A stretch of DNA of 64,000 nucleotides from Massilia sp. Root335 (GCF_001425685.1 NZ_LMCY01000044.1:763-64762), one strand, 5' to 3'. Counted from the first letter of the stretch, positions 9,076 to 16,917 are shown. Notes: generated by a model not told the origin, from the sequence alone. Program-made: numbers and translations.

Positions 9076-9138
9076 AGCACGTCATAAACACGTTCTAAGC
9101 ACGTGATCAACACGTTTTAAGCACGTCATAAACACGTC
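9076..9138. repeat. Three-copy 22-bp tandem repeat
   Basis: Units start at 9076, 9098 and 9120, with the shape AGCACGTSATMAACACGTTYTA. The motif CACGT recurs every 11 bp or so, so each unit is itself a near-duplication. It lies between the stop of the DUF2909 gene and a REP-like dimer. No coding content. It may be a decayed repeat or a stretch of binding sites. Confidence 0.7.
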
Positions 9139-9221
9139 GTCCCCGCGGAGGCGGGGACCCAATTTTGCTTGCGCCATAGGTAACGCAAAAACTTCGGTCC
9201 CCGCCTGCGCGGGGACGACGT
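9134..9221. repeat. REP-like inverted dimer in the coxC/DUF2909 convergent gap
   Basis: ACGTCGTCCCCGCG at 9134-9147 is matched perfectly, inverted, by 9208-9221. Each half also folds on itself (GTCCCCGC-CTGC-GCGGGGAC on the right half). The same family occurs at 15649-15861 and 33032-33111. Placed between two convergent stops, it probably ends transcription from both sides. Confidence 0.8.
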
Positions 9222-9237
9222 TCATAAATTGGTTGAT

Positions 9238-10113
9238 TTACAACCAGTACACGACGATATACAGCCCCAGCCACACGACGTCGACGAAGTGCCAGTACCA
9301 CGCCGCGCCCTCGAACGCGAAATGGTGTTCCGGTGTGAAATGGCCGCGCAGCACGCGGTACAGCACGACGGACAGCATGATCGCCCCCATCGTCACGTGG
9401 AAGCCGTGGAAGCCCGTGAGCATGAAGAAGGTCGAGCCGTAGATGCCCGAGGTCAGCTTCAGGTTCAGTTCGGTGTAGGCGTGGTGGTATTCGTAGGCCT
9501 GGAAGCCCATGAAGGTGGCGCCCAGCAGGATCGTCGCGAACAGGAACAGCGCCGTGCGGGCGCGGTGGCCGGCGCGCAGCGCGTGGTGGGCGATGGTCAG
9601 GGTCACGCCCGAGCTCAGCAGCAGCGCCGTGTTGATCGTCGGGATCGGGAACGGGCCCATCGTGCTGAACTGCTCGACGGTGCCGGCCGGGCCGATATTG
9701 CCCCAGTGGCCGGAATAATCCGGCCAGATGATTTTATGGTCGAGGTCGGACAGCCACGGCATCGAGATCGTGCGTGCATAGAACAGCGCGCCGAAGAAGG
9801 CGCCGAAGAACATCACTTCGGAAAAGATGAACCAGCTCATCGACCAGCGGTAGGACAGGTCGATGCGCTCGTTGTACTTGCCCGATTCCGACTCGCCGAT
9901 GGCGTCGCCGAACCAGTTGTACAGCACGATCAGCATCGCGACGATGCCGGCCGTGCAGACGCCGGGCCCCCAGGCGGTGCCATTGACCCAGCCGGAAGCG
10001 CCGGCCATCGTGCACAGCATCGACATGCCGGCTGCCAGCGGCCACCTGGACGGAGCGGGGACGAAATAGTACGGCGCGGTATGGGGTGAACTCATGTATA
10101 TCTCCTCAATCAA
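9238..10113 (-). CDS. ctaE: Cytochrome c oxidase subunit III
   Basis: 291 aa with seven hydrophobic segments. It has the subunit III hallmarks PYYFVPAPSRWPLAAG at the start, WFIFSEVMFFGAFFGALFY, and the C-terminal GFHGFHVTMGAIMLSVVLYR...HHFAFEGAAWYWHFVDVVWLGLY. Subunit III stabilises the proton-pumping core in the inner membrane. It is the last structural subunit in the minus-strand cox operon, 58 nt downstream of the DUF2970 gene. Confidence 0.97.
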   Translation of the reverse strand: MIEEIYMSSPHTAPYYFVPAPSRWPLAAGMSMLCTMAGASGWVNGTAWGPGVCTAGIVAMLIVLYNWFGDAIGESESGKYNERIDLSYRWSMSWFIFSEVMFFGAFFGALFYARTISMPWLSDLDHKIIWPDYSGHWGNIGPAGTVEQFSTMGPFPIPTINTALLLSSGVTLTIAHHALRAGHRARTALFLFATILLGATFMGFQAYEYHHAYTELNLKLTSGIYGSTFFMLTGFHGFHVTMGAIMLSVVLYRVLRGHFTPEHHFAFEGAAWYWHFVDVVWLGLYIVVYWL

Positions 10114-10171
10114 GCATTGTTTCGAATTCCGGGGTGCTGCGCTTCCCTGCTTTCGTGTTGCTTATATATTT

Positions 10172-10402
10172 TTAACTTTTGGCGACGACCATCCGCACGA
10201 CCAGCACCAGGATGCCGATGAACACCGCCACCCCGATCAAAGCGCCCACGATCACGTGGACCGGATTCAGGTTGGCCGCGTCGTGCTCGTAGTCGCGGCG
10301 CTTGCGCACGCCGAAAAACGACCAGAACACGGCTTTCATCGTGGCCCCGAACGTCTGCGTCCGTGCGGGCGGACGGTGCTGCGGATCGTCGTCGTTTGCC
10401 AT
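10172..10402 (-). CDS. DUF2970 family small membrane protein
   Basis: 76 aa. A soluble N-terminal part with QTFGATMKAVFWSFFGVRKRRDYEHD is followed by one strong C-terminal helix (HVIVGALIGVAVFIGILVLVVRMVV). The VFWSFFGVRKRxxYExD element is the DUF2970 signature, known beside cox11 and coxC in betaproteobacteria. The start lies one base downstream of the cox11 stop codon, so it is in the same operon. Role unknown, presumably in oxidase assembly or stability. Confidence 0.85.
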   Translation of the reverse strand: MANDDDPQHRPPARTQTFGATMKAVFWSFFGVRKRRDYEHDAANLNPVHVIVGALIGVAVFIGILVLVVRMVVAKS

Positions 10403-10403
10403 A

Positions 10404-10979
10404 TCACTTCTGCGCCGTCACGGCGCCGACTTCGAAGAACGTGTACGACAGCGTGATGTCCTTCACTTCGCGCGGCAGTTTCGGATCGATGAAGAACACG
10501 ACCGGCATCTGGCGCGCCTCGTTCGGTTTCAATATCTGCTCCTTGAAACAGAAGCATTCGACCTTCTTGAAATACGGCTGGGCCGACTGCGGCGCGTAAC
10601 TCGGGATGGCTTGCGCCTTCACGGTGCGCGCCTGCGTGTTCACGACTTCGTAGATCACGGTCGCCATCTCGCCCGGGTGCACGTCGATGCTGCGCTGCGT
10701 CGGGCGGAAGCGCCACGGGCCCTGGGCGTTGCCGTCCAGGACGACGGTGACCGTGCGCGCCTTGTCGACCTGGGTGTTGGCCGGGGGCGCCACGGTGCCG
10801 TCCTTTTGCGTGAGCACGTTAATGCCGAGCACTTCGCACACCTGGCGGTAGATCGGCACCATGGCATAGCCGAAGCCGAACATGATGGCCGCGACCACCA
10901 GCAGCTTGGTGAGCGTGGTCCGGTTTAGCCGCAGGCGGCCGCTTTCCTCGTGGCGGCCTGCGTTGGTTTCCGCTTGCAT
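10404..10979 (-). CDS. ctaG: Cytochrome c oxidase assembly protein CtaG/Cox11
   Basis: 191 aa with one N-terminal membrane helix (~23-43) and a periplasmic immunoglobulin-like domain. The copper motif CFCF supplies C142 and C144, and the third conserved cysteine is C48 just after the helix (YRQVCEVLG). MPVVFFIDPKLP and ITLSYTFF are also canonical. Cox11 loads CuB of subunit I. The gene sits directly behind the 39-residue assembly peptide and before DUF2970. Confidence 0.95.
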   Translation of the reverse strand: MQAETNAGRHEESGRLRLNRTTLTKLLVVAAIMFGFGYAMVPIYRQVCEVLGINVLTQKDGTVAPPANTQVDKARTVTVVLDGNAQGPWRFRPTQRSIDVHPGEMATVIYEVVNTQARTVKAQAIPSYAPQSAQPYFKKVECFCFKEQILKPNEARQMPVVFFIDPKLPREVKDITLSYTFFEVGAVTAQK

Positions 10980-10986
10980 GACGACC

Positions 10987-11106
10987 TCAGCTCAGCCACA
11001 GGCGCTTGACGAACAGCATCACGAAGAAGAACAGCGCCAGCCCGGCCAGCCACAGGGCCGTGCGCAGGTTGGCCTTCTTCTGCTGCTGCGAACGATGGTC
11101 GCTCAT
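10987..11106 (-). CDS. Cytochrome oxidase small assembly protein (39 aa)
   Basis: A very short gene between coxI and cox11. It encodes MSDHRSQQQKKANLRTALWL followed by AGLALFFFVMLFVKRLWLS and a TGA stop. The pattern (polar N-terminus, KxNLRTAL, one membrane helix, VKRxW) fits the small oxidase-assembly peptides of betaproteobacteria. Its ATG is 7 nt below the coxI stop, and 7 nt separate its own stop from the cox11 start, so spacing, strand and codon use all fit a real gene. Confidence 0.85.
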   Translation of the reverse strand: MSDHRSQQQKKANLRTALWLAGLALFFFVMLFVKRLWLS

Positions 11107-11113
11107 CACGACC

Positions 11114-12709
11114 TCACTTCACCAGCGGCGGGGTTTCGAAGGTGTGGAACGGCGCCGGGCTCGGCACGGTCCACTCCAGGCCTTCGGCGCCTTCCCACGG
11201 CTTCGCTTCGGCCTGCTTGCCGCCGCGGATGGTCGGCAGCACGACGAAGAACAGGAAGTACACCTGCGACAGGCCGAACAGGAACGCGCCGATCGACACG
11301 ATCTGGTTGAAATCGGTGAACTGCACGGCGTAGTCGGCGTAGCGGCGCGGCATGCCGGCCAGGCCCAGGAAGTGCATCGGGAAGAACGTCACGTTGAACC
11401 AGATCAGCGAGTTCCAGAAGTGGAACTTGCCGCGGCCTTCCGGATACATATGGCCGGTCCATTTCGGCGCCCAGTAGTAGAAGCCGGCGAACAGCGCGAA
11501 CAGCGAGCCGGCCACCAGCACGTAGTGGAAGTGGGCGACGACGTAATAGGTGTCCTGCATCTGGATGTCGATCGGCGTGACGGCCAGGATCAGCCCGGTG
11601 AAGCCGCCCATCGTGAACACGAAGATGAAGCCGACGGCGAACAGCATCGGGGTCTCGAAGGTCATCGAACCCTTCCACATCGTGGCGACCCAGTTGAACA
11701 CCTTCACGCCGGTCGGCACCGCGATCAGCATCGTGGCGTACATGAAGAACAGCTGGCTCGTCACCGGCATGCCGGTCGTGAACATGTGGTGGGCCCAGAC
11801 GATGAACGACAGGATCGCGATTGACGCGGTCGCGTACACCATCGACGCGTAGCCGAACAGCGGCTTGCGCGCGAAGGCCGGGATGATCTGCGAGACGATG
11901 CCGAACGCCGGCAGGATCATGATGTAGACCTCGGGGTGGCCGAAGAACCAGAAGATGTGCTGGTACATGACCGGGTCGCCGCCGCCGGCGGCGTTGAAGA
12001 ACGACGTGCCGAAGTGGCGGTCGGTCAGGGTCATCGTGATGGCGCCAGCCAGCACGGGCATCACGGCGATCAGCAGGTAGGCGGTGATCAGCCAGGTCCA
12101 GCAGAACATCGGCATCTTCATCAGCGTCAGGCCCGGCGCGCGCATGTTCAGGATCGTGACGATGATGTTGATGGAACCCATGATCGACGACGCGCCCATG
12201 ATGTGCAGGGCGAAGATCGCCATGTCCATGCCCGGGCCCATCTGCGTCGACAGCGGCGCGTACAGCGTCCAGCCGGCCGCGGTGGCGCCGCCCGGCACGA
12301 AGAACGACGTCGCCAGCAGCAGTGCGGCCGGCGGCAGCAGCCAGAACGAGAAGTTGTTCATGCGCGCGAACGCCATGTCGGACGCGCCGATCTGCAGGGG
12401 GATCATCCAGTTGGCGAAGCCGACGAACGCCGGCATGATCGCGCCGAACACCATCACGATGCCGTGCATGGTGGTCAGCTGGTTGAAGAATTCGGGGCGG
12501 AAGAACTGCAGGCCGGGCTGGAACAGCTCGGTGCGGATCATCAGCGCCAGCACGCCGCCCGAGAGCAGCATGGTGAACGCGAACCACAGGTACAGCGTAC
12601 CGATGTCCTTGTGGTTGGTGGCGAAAAGCCAGCGGCGCAGGCCGACCGGGTGGTCGTGTGCGTGATCGTGGCCGTGGTCGTGCGAGTGATCGATGGTGCT
12701 GGAAGTCAT
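11114..12709 (-). CDS. ctaD: Cytochrome c oxidase subunit I
   Basis: 531 aa, twelve membrane helices. The catalytic site is complete: HPEVYIMILPAFG gives the CuB His and its cross-linked Tyr, WAHHMFTTGM gives two further CuB His, and VVAHFHYVLVAG supplies the heme a and a3 His ligands. It is the proton-pumping aa3-type terminal oxidase core, reducing O2 to water. An N-terminal His/Asp-rich tail (IDHSHDHGHDHAHDHP) precedes the first helix and could bind metal (inference). A 95-nt gap separates it from subunit II upstream. Confidence 0.97.
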   Translation of the reverse strand: MTSSTIDHSHDHGHDHAHDHPVGLRRWLFATNHKDIGTLYLWFAFTMLLSGGVLALMIRTELFQPGLQFFRPEFFNQLTTMHGIVMVFGAIMPAFVGFANWMIPLQIGASDMAFARMNNFSFWLLPPAALLLATSFFVPGGATAAGWTLYAPLSTQMGPGMDMAIFALHIMGASSIMGSINIIVTILNMRAPGLTLMKMPMFCWTWLITAYLLIAVMPVLAGAITMTLTDRHFGTSFFNAAGGGDPVMYQHIFWFFGHPEVYIMILPAFGIVSQIIPAFARKPLFGYASMVYATASIAILSFIVWAHHMFTTGMPVTSQLFFMYATMLIAVPTGVKVFNWVATMWKGSMTFETPMLFAVGFIFVFTMGGFTGLILAVTPIDIQMQDTYYVVAHFHYVLVAGSLFALFAGFYYWAPKWTGHMYPEGRGKFHFWNSLIWFNVTFFPMHFLGLAGMPRRYADYAVQFTDFNQIVSIGAFLFGLSQVYFLFFVVLPTIRGGKQAEAKPWEGAEGLEWTVPSPAPFHTFETPPLVK

Positions 12710-12804
12710 GTCAGTATCCTAGTCGTGCGGGACAACAAGGGCCGTTTGCGGTGGCGCGACGGCCCGGTCCCTTGAATCCAAACGCGTGTTGAGCCTTGTC
12801 TGCC

Positions 12805-14001
12805 TTATTTGCCGCGCGCAGCCAGGACCTCGGACGGCTGGACGATGTTTTCGTCGGCCTTGTTGGTCCAGTTGTTGCGGGTAAAGGTGATGACGGAAGC
12901 GATCTCGGAATCCGACAATTGCTTCCAAGACGGCATCGCCGACGGATACTTGCCGCTGTGCTTACCGTTCAGCAGCACGTCGATCTGTGCGGCCTTCGGA
13001 CCCAGCACGACCGGCGAACCGACCAGCGGGGCGAACGCGCCAGGGATGCCCTGGCCGCTGGCCTGGTGGCAGGCCACGCAGTTGGACGCAAAGACTTTTT
13101 CGCCTTTCGTCTTGAGCTCGTCGATGGTCCAGACCTTGTTCGGGTCGTCGGACAGCGCGGCCATGCGTTTCTTCTCGCCGTTGACCCACGCGGTGTAGTC
13201 GTCGGCCGAGACGACCTTCACGACGATCGGCATGAAGGCGTGGTCCTTGCCGCACAGCTCGACACAACTGCCGCGGTAGGTGCCGATCTGTTCGGCCTTG
13301 AACCACGTGTCGCGCACGAAGCCGGGGATGGCGTCCTGCTTGACGGCGAAGGCGGGAATGGTCCAGGAGTGGATCACGTCGTTGGCGGTCAGCACGAGGC
13401 GGACCTTCTTGCCGACCGGGACGACGAGGGGATTGTCGACCTCGAGCAGGTAGTTTTCGGTGCGCTTCTCGGTCGGTGCGATGCCCGGTTCGCCCACCTG
13501 GGTGCGCGGCGTGGCCAGGTTCGACAGGAACGAGACGCCTTCGCCCTCGCCCTTCAGGTAGTCGTAACCCCATTTCCACTGCATGCCGGTGACCTTGACC
13601 GTGAGATCGGCGTTCGACGTATCCTTCATCTGCACGACGGCGTGCGTGGCCGGCAGGGCCATGCCGATGACGATCAGGAACGGTATGATGGTCCAGGCGA
13701 TTTCGACCGTCGTGGATTCGTGGAAGGTGGCCGCTTTGTGGCCGAGGGATTTGCGGTGCTTGAACACCGAGTAGAACATGACGCCGAAGACGGCGAGGAA
13801 GATGATCAGGCAGACGATCATCATCCAGTTGTGCAGGCTGTAGATATAGGCTGCGATGCCCGTGACGGGCTGCTGCAGGTTCAGCTGAAGCGCTTCCGGA
13901 CGTCCGGTCACGACGGGCCCGGGCTCCGCAAATACCGGGATGCTGGCCACCGCTAACGCGAGACCGGGCATCAACGCTTTGAATCGTTTTGCATATGTCA
14001 T
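12805..14001 (-). CDS. ctaC: Cytochrome c oxidase subunit II with fused cytochrome c domain
   Basis: 398 aa from MTYAKRFK, with a signal peptide ending near residue 25 and two membrane helices. The CuA site is intact: H211, then C246-x-E248-x-C250-x3-H254-x2-M257. A C-terminal cytochrome c domain follows with C308-V-A-C311-H312 and the likely axial M356, so this is the caa3-like fused form that takes electrons from soluble or membrane cytochrome c. In-frame starts up to 14127 lie within the structured leader and lack the expected signal peptide, so 14001 is preferred. First gene of the operon. Confidence 0.95.
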   Translation of the reverse strand: MTYAKRFKALMPGLALAVASIPVFAEPGPVVTGRPEALQLNLQQPVTGIAAYIYSLHNWMMIVCLIIFLAVFGVMFYSVFKHRKSLGHKAATFHESTTVEIAWTIIPFLIVIGMALPATHAVVQMKDTSNADLTVKVTGMQWKWGYDYLKGEGEGVSFLSNLATPRTQVGEPGIAPTEKRTENYLLEVDNPLVVPVGKKVRLVLTANDVIHSWTIPAFAVKQDAIPGFVRDTWFKAEQIGTYRGSCVELCGKDHAFMPIVVKVVSADDYTAWVNGEKKRMAALSDDPNKVWTIDELKTKGEKVFASNCVACHQASGQGIPGAFAPLVGSPVVLGPKAAQIDVLLNGKHSGKYPSAMPSWKQLSDSEIASVITFTRNNWTNKADENIVQPSEVLAARGK

Positions 14002-14375
14002 GTTGTCCCCAACCACCTTTAGAAGAGAAATTTCTTGAACGGAAGCGACCCTCCTATGGGTGACCATGGAGGAGGCCACGGAAGACAACTTCCGTTCCGA
14101 AATCCTTTTTAAACTAAACGCAACCACTTCCCGTCGCGCCGGCGGACGCTTCGGGACTCGACACCGCCCGGCCGGGAACCGTCTGGCTCCCTGGATGGGC
14201 GATGACTTCTAACCTTGCTTGCGGGGGACACCGGATACGCTGTCCGATCTCCCCGGGTGATGCTCCAACCTTCGGGCACGTCGATAAACCTGGAGACGAT
14301 TTATCGAAATGCCCTTCGACCTTACGCTTTTGTGCTTAAATTTTTAGCGCTTTTTTGATCCAGTCGAAAAAAGTG
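14002..14375 (-). other. Long 5' leader of the cox operon
   Basis: About 375 nt without a supported gene lie between the predicted start of transcription and ctaC. In the minus direction it contains at least two clear hairpins: ACGGAAG-TTGT-CTTCCGT near 14078-14095, and CCTCCT...AGGAGG near 14050-14075. It also has GC-rich stretches that could pair. Such a long structured leader is unusual before a structural subunit and may act in cis. No known riboswitch class was recognised. Confidence 0.5.
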
Positions 14376-14381
14376 TCTTTG

Positions 14382-14411
14382 ATTATACTGAAACAGGTAA
14401 TTTTTATTCAA
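14382..14411 (-). promoter_or_regulatory. Sigma-70-type promoter for the cox operon
   Basis: Reading the minus strand, TTGAAT (14406-14411) is followed after exactly 18 nt by a perfect TATAAT (14382-14387). It sits in the only AT-rich stretch between the methyltransferase gene and ctaC. The -35 box lies in the loop of a perfect 9-bp inverted repeat. Confidence 0.7.
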
Positions 14412-14422
14412 GGAAAATTACC
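14396..14422. repeat. Perfect 9-bp inverted repeat over the cox promoter -35 region
   Basis: GGTAATTTT (14396-14404) and AAAATTACC (14414-14422) are exact complements with 9 nt between. The -35 hexamer lies inside. It could be an operator for a dimeric regulator; it lacks a GC stem, so it is a poor terminator. Confidence 0.65.
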
Positions 14423-14482
14423 GCGATCGTATACACGCTGCATGCGGGCGCCGGGAACGCGGCACGCCGGTTCCGACGAGGC

Positions 14483-15391
14483 TCAACGCGGCTTGGGCGG
14501 CTGGAACCGGATGATCGCCTCGCCGGCGGCCGTCGTTTTGGGTGCCGGCCGGAATGCGTGGCCGTAGATGACCTCGAACGTCAGCCCCAGCTTGCCGTCC
14601 GCGCGGCGCCCCGCCTCGAGCGCGTCGCGCATGCGCTGCCACGCCGCCCGGCCGACGAGGCCGCGGTGGCGCGTGGCCAGCGGATTGCCGCCGAACGCGC
14701 GCACGTCGGCCAGCAATTTATCCGCGCTGTCGTAGGTGACCGTGATCTGTTCCATGTCCATGACCGGGGTCGTGAATCCGGCTTCCACGAGCTGATCGCC
14801 GAAGTCGTGCATATCGACGAAGGGCAGCGTGTGCGGTGTCTCGTCCATCGCCGCGAACGCCGTGCGCAATTCACGGAACGTGTCCGGGCCGAAATTCGAG
14901 AACATCAGCAACCCTTCCACGCGCAGGACGCGGCGCCATTCGGCGAACACGCGGTCGGGCTGGGGATGCCAGTGCAATGCCAGGTTCGACCAGACCAGGT
15001 CGAGCGAGTTCGGCCCGAACGGCAGGTTGCCGAAGTCGCCGCAAACGAGATCGATGCCGGCCTTGGCCGGGAGCAAACGGCTGAGCAGCGACCGCGGCGC
15101 CTGCGCGGCCCCGGCGGCCGCCAGCATGGCCGGCACGGCGTCCAGGCCCAGCACTTGCGCGGCGGGATAGCGCTTTTGCAGTTCGGCGATGTCGACGCCC
15201 GTGCCGCAGCCGGCGTCCAGCACCTGGCGCGGCGCCGTCTTGACGAGCGTGAGGCGGTCGAACATGCGATGGGCGATCTCGCGCCGCAGGAAATCGGAGG
15301 GAGCGACCCGGGCGGGGTCGGCGAACAGCTGGCGCACGCGGACCGGATCGATCGGGGCGCTCATCTTGGAGGGGGCTTGGGGCGAAACCAT
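14483..15391 (-). CDS. bioC: SAM-dependent methyltransferase, BioC-like (malonyl-ACP O-methyltransferase)
   Basis: About 302 aa. The SAM motif I is VLDAGCGTGVDI, followed by VLGLDAVPAML (motif II) and LDLVWSNLALHWHPQP, which is typical of BioC. Then come LRVEGLLMFSNFGPDTFRELR and the later MEQITVTYDSADKLLADVRAFGGN. BioC O-methylates malonyl-ACP to start pimelate synthesis for biotin. No other bio genes are adjacent, so the exact substrate is inferred from family resemblance. Starts at 15391 and 15364 are both plausible and neither has a good ribosome site. It is divergent from comF. Confidence 0.8.
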   Translation of the reverse strand: MVSPQAPSKMSAPIDPVRVRQLFADPARVAPSDFLRREIAHRMFDRLTLVKTAPRQVLDAGCGTGVDIAELQKRYPAAQVLGLDAVPAMLAAAGAAQAPRSLLSRLLPAKAGIDLVCGDFGNLPFGPNSLDLVWSNLALHWHPQPDRVFAEWRRVLRVEGLLMFSNFGPDTFRELRTAFAAMDETPHTLPFVDMHDFGDQLVEAGFTTPVMDMEQITVTYDSADKLLADVRAFGGNPLATRHRGLVGRAAWQRMRDALEAGRRADGKLGLTFEVIYGHAFRPAPKTTAAGEAIIRFQPPKPR

Positions 15392-15449
15392 TGTCGACTG
15401 CTGGTGAATGGGATAATGGCGGCAGTGTACATGATGGGTAGAAATCACG

Positions 15450-16421
15450 ATGACGACCCGTTATCCACCCCTGCGACATTGGCCACGCGCATTGCTGCGC
15501 GTGCTGATGCCGTCCGTCTGCGCCCTGTGCGGGGGCGGCTGCGACGACGTCGTGTGCGCTGCGTGCCGGGACGCGTATGCGCAGCCGCGGACGGTGCGCT
15601 GCGGGCAATGCGGGAATCCTCTACCAATGGATCGACCAGCAGAAACCCCGTCGCCCCCGCGCAGGCGGGGGCCCAAGTTCGCGCAGCCGGGTACGCATGC
15701 TGCAGACATACCGTCGCCCCCGCGCAGGCGGGGGCCCAAGTTGGCGCAGCCGGGTACGCAAGCTGTAAACATACCGTCGCCCCCGCGCAGGCGGGGGCCC
15801 AAGTTTGTGCCGCCGGGTACGCATGAAGAATTGAGTCCCCGCCTGCGCGGGGACGACGTTGATCGGGTTGCGACCTTGATCTGCGGCTCTTGCCTCCGCG
15901 AACCGCCCGCCTTCGACGCCACCGTCGCGGCCGTCGATTACGCGATTCCGCTCGACCAGCTCGTCCTTCAATTAAAATTCGGCGCCCGCCTCGCGCTCGC
16001 GCCGTGGTTCGCGCGCCGGATCCGCGACGCCGTGCTGGCCCGGCCCGGTCTGCCGCTGCCCGACCTGCTGTGCCCGGTGCCGCTGGGACCGGCCCGGCTG
16101 GTCGAGCGCGGCTTCAACCAGGCATTGGAAATCGCGCGGCCACTGGCGGCGGCGCTCGGGGTAGCATGTCATCCGGCGCTGGCGCTGCGCACGCTCGACA
16201 CGCGCGCGCAGTCGGGCGTCGCGCCGGACGCGCGGGCGCGCAACGTGCGCGACGCGTTCGCCGTGGCCGACCCGGACCTCGTCGAAGGACGCCACGTCGG
16301 CCTCGTCGACGACGTCATGACGAGCGGCCACACGCTGGGCGAACTGGCCGCCACGCTCAAGCGCTTCGGCGCGGCGCGCGTGACGAACTTCGTGTTCGCG
16401 CGCACGCCGCCCCATCCGTAA
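15450..16421 (+). CDS. comF: ComF family phosphoribosyltransferase-like protein with in-frame REP insertion
   Basis: 323 aa, about 75 longer than the usual ~240-250. Order: an N-terminal zinc-ribbon half (CALC...CDDVVCAAC, CGQCGNP, residues 24-58); an insertion at ~66-139 with three 21-residue repeats (each holding SPPRRRGPK); the second zinc-ribbon half (LICGSC, ~143-148); then the ComF body (DYAIPLDQLVLQLKFG). A PRTase loop (VGLVDDVMTSGHTLGEL) follows near the C-terminus. ComF proteins are linked to DNA uptake and recombination. The insert falls between the two cysteine clusters and keeps the frame, so the protein may still work with a floppy, basic, Pro/Arg-rich linker. Confidence 0.9.
   Translation: MTTRYPPLRHWPRALLRVLMPSVCALCGGGCDDVVCAACRDAYAQPRTVRCGQCGNPLPMDRPAETPSPPRRRGPKFAQPGTHAADIPSPPRRRGPKLAQPGTQAVNIPSPPRRRGPKFVPPGTHEELSPRLRGDDVDRVATLICGSCLREPPAFDATVAAVDYAIPLDQLVLQLKFGARLALAPWFARRIRDAVLARPGLPLPDLLCPVPLGPARLVERGFNQALEIARPLAAALGVACHPALALRTLDTRAQSGVAPDARARNVRDAFAVADPDLVEGRHVGLVDDVMTSGHTLGELAATLKRFGAARVTNFVFARTPPHP
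15649..15861. repeat. REP-like array inside comF: three direct 63-bp units plus one inverted copy
   Basis: Direct units begin at about 15651, 15714 and 15777, each with CGCCCCCGCGCAGGCGGGGGCCCAAG plus a ~37-bp spacer that is itself repeated. An inverted copy (GTCCCCGCCTGCGCGGGGAC) closes the array at ~15837-15856. The period of 63 is a multiple of three, so the frame stays open. The same palindrome is intergenic at 9134-9221 and, degenerate, at 33032-33111. Confidence 0.9.
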
Positions 16422-16436
16422 CTCAAGGAGAATCAA

Positions 16437-16907
16437 TTGTTTCACGTCGTATTGGTCGAACCCGAGATCCCACCCAACACGGGCAACATCATCCGCCTGT
16501 GCGCGAATACGGGGGCGCAACTGCACCTGATCGAGCCGCTCGGCTTTCCGCTGGACGACGCCAAGATGCGCCGCGCCGGCCTCGACTATCACGATTACGC
16601 CACGATGAAGGTCCACAAGCACTGGGACGCCTTCCTGGCGGACGCCAGGCCCGATTCGTCCCGGATGTTCGCCATGACGACGCACGGCTCGTCGCCGTTC
16701 GCGGATTGCGCGTTCCGTCCGGGCGACGTGTTCGTGTTCGGCGCGGAATCGCGCGGCCTCGACCCGGCGCTGCGCGAATCGTTCGCGCCGGCCCAGCGCA
16801 TCCGCTTGCCGATGATGCCGGGCAACCGCAGCCTGAACCTGTCGAACACCGTGGCCGTCGTCGTCTACGAGGCGTGGCGCCAGAACGGATTCGCGGGCGG
16901 GGCTTGA
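16437..16907 (+). CDS. trmL: tRNA (cytidine(34)-2'-O)-methyltransferase TrmL
   Basis: 156 aa, the usual TrmL size. It is a SPOUT-fold enzyme with VEPEIPPNTGNIIRLCANTG at the start, FVFGAESRGLDPALRE in the middle, and the knot region IRLPMMPGNRSLNLSNTVAVV. It 2'-O-methylates the wobble base of tRNA-Leu species. The start is a TTG preceded by AAGGAG at good distance; the family N-terminus (FHVVLVEPEIP) supports it. It follows comF after 15 nt, probably co-transcribed. Confidence 0.94.
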   Translation: MFHVVLVEPEIPPNTGNIIRLCANTGAQLHLIEPLGFPLDDAKMRRAGLDYHDYATMKVHKHWDAFLADARPDSSRMFAMTTHGSSPFADCAFRPGDVFVFGAESRGLDPALRESFAPAQRIRLPMMPGNRSLNLSNTVAVVVYEAWRQNGFAGGA

Positions 16908-16917
16908 TGCCGGGAGG

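Noticed and set aside
11106..12587. Long alternative minus-strand frame across subunit I
   Set aside because: Shadow of ctaD in another frame; it lacks any family feature.
15649..15861. Regular repeats suggestive of a CRISPR array
   Set aside because: The 'spacers' are themselves repeated, the units are palindromic REP sequences, and the whole array is inside an open comF frame with no cas genes nearby.
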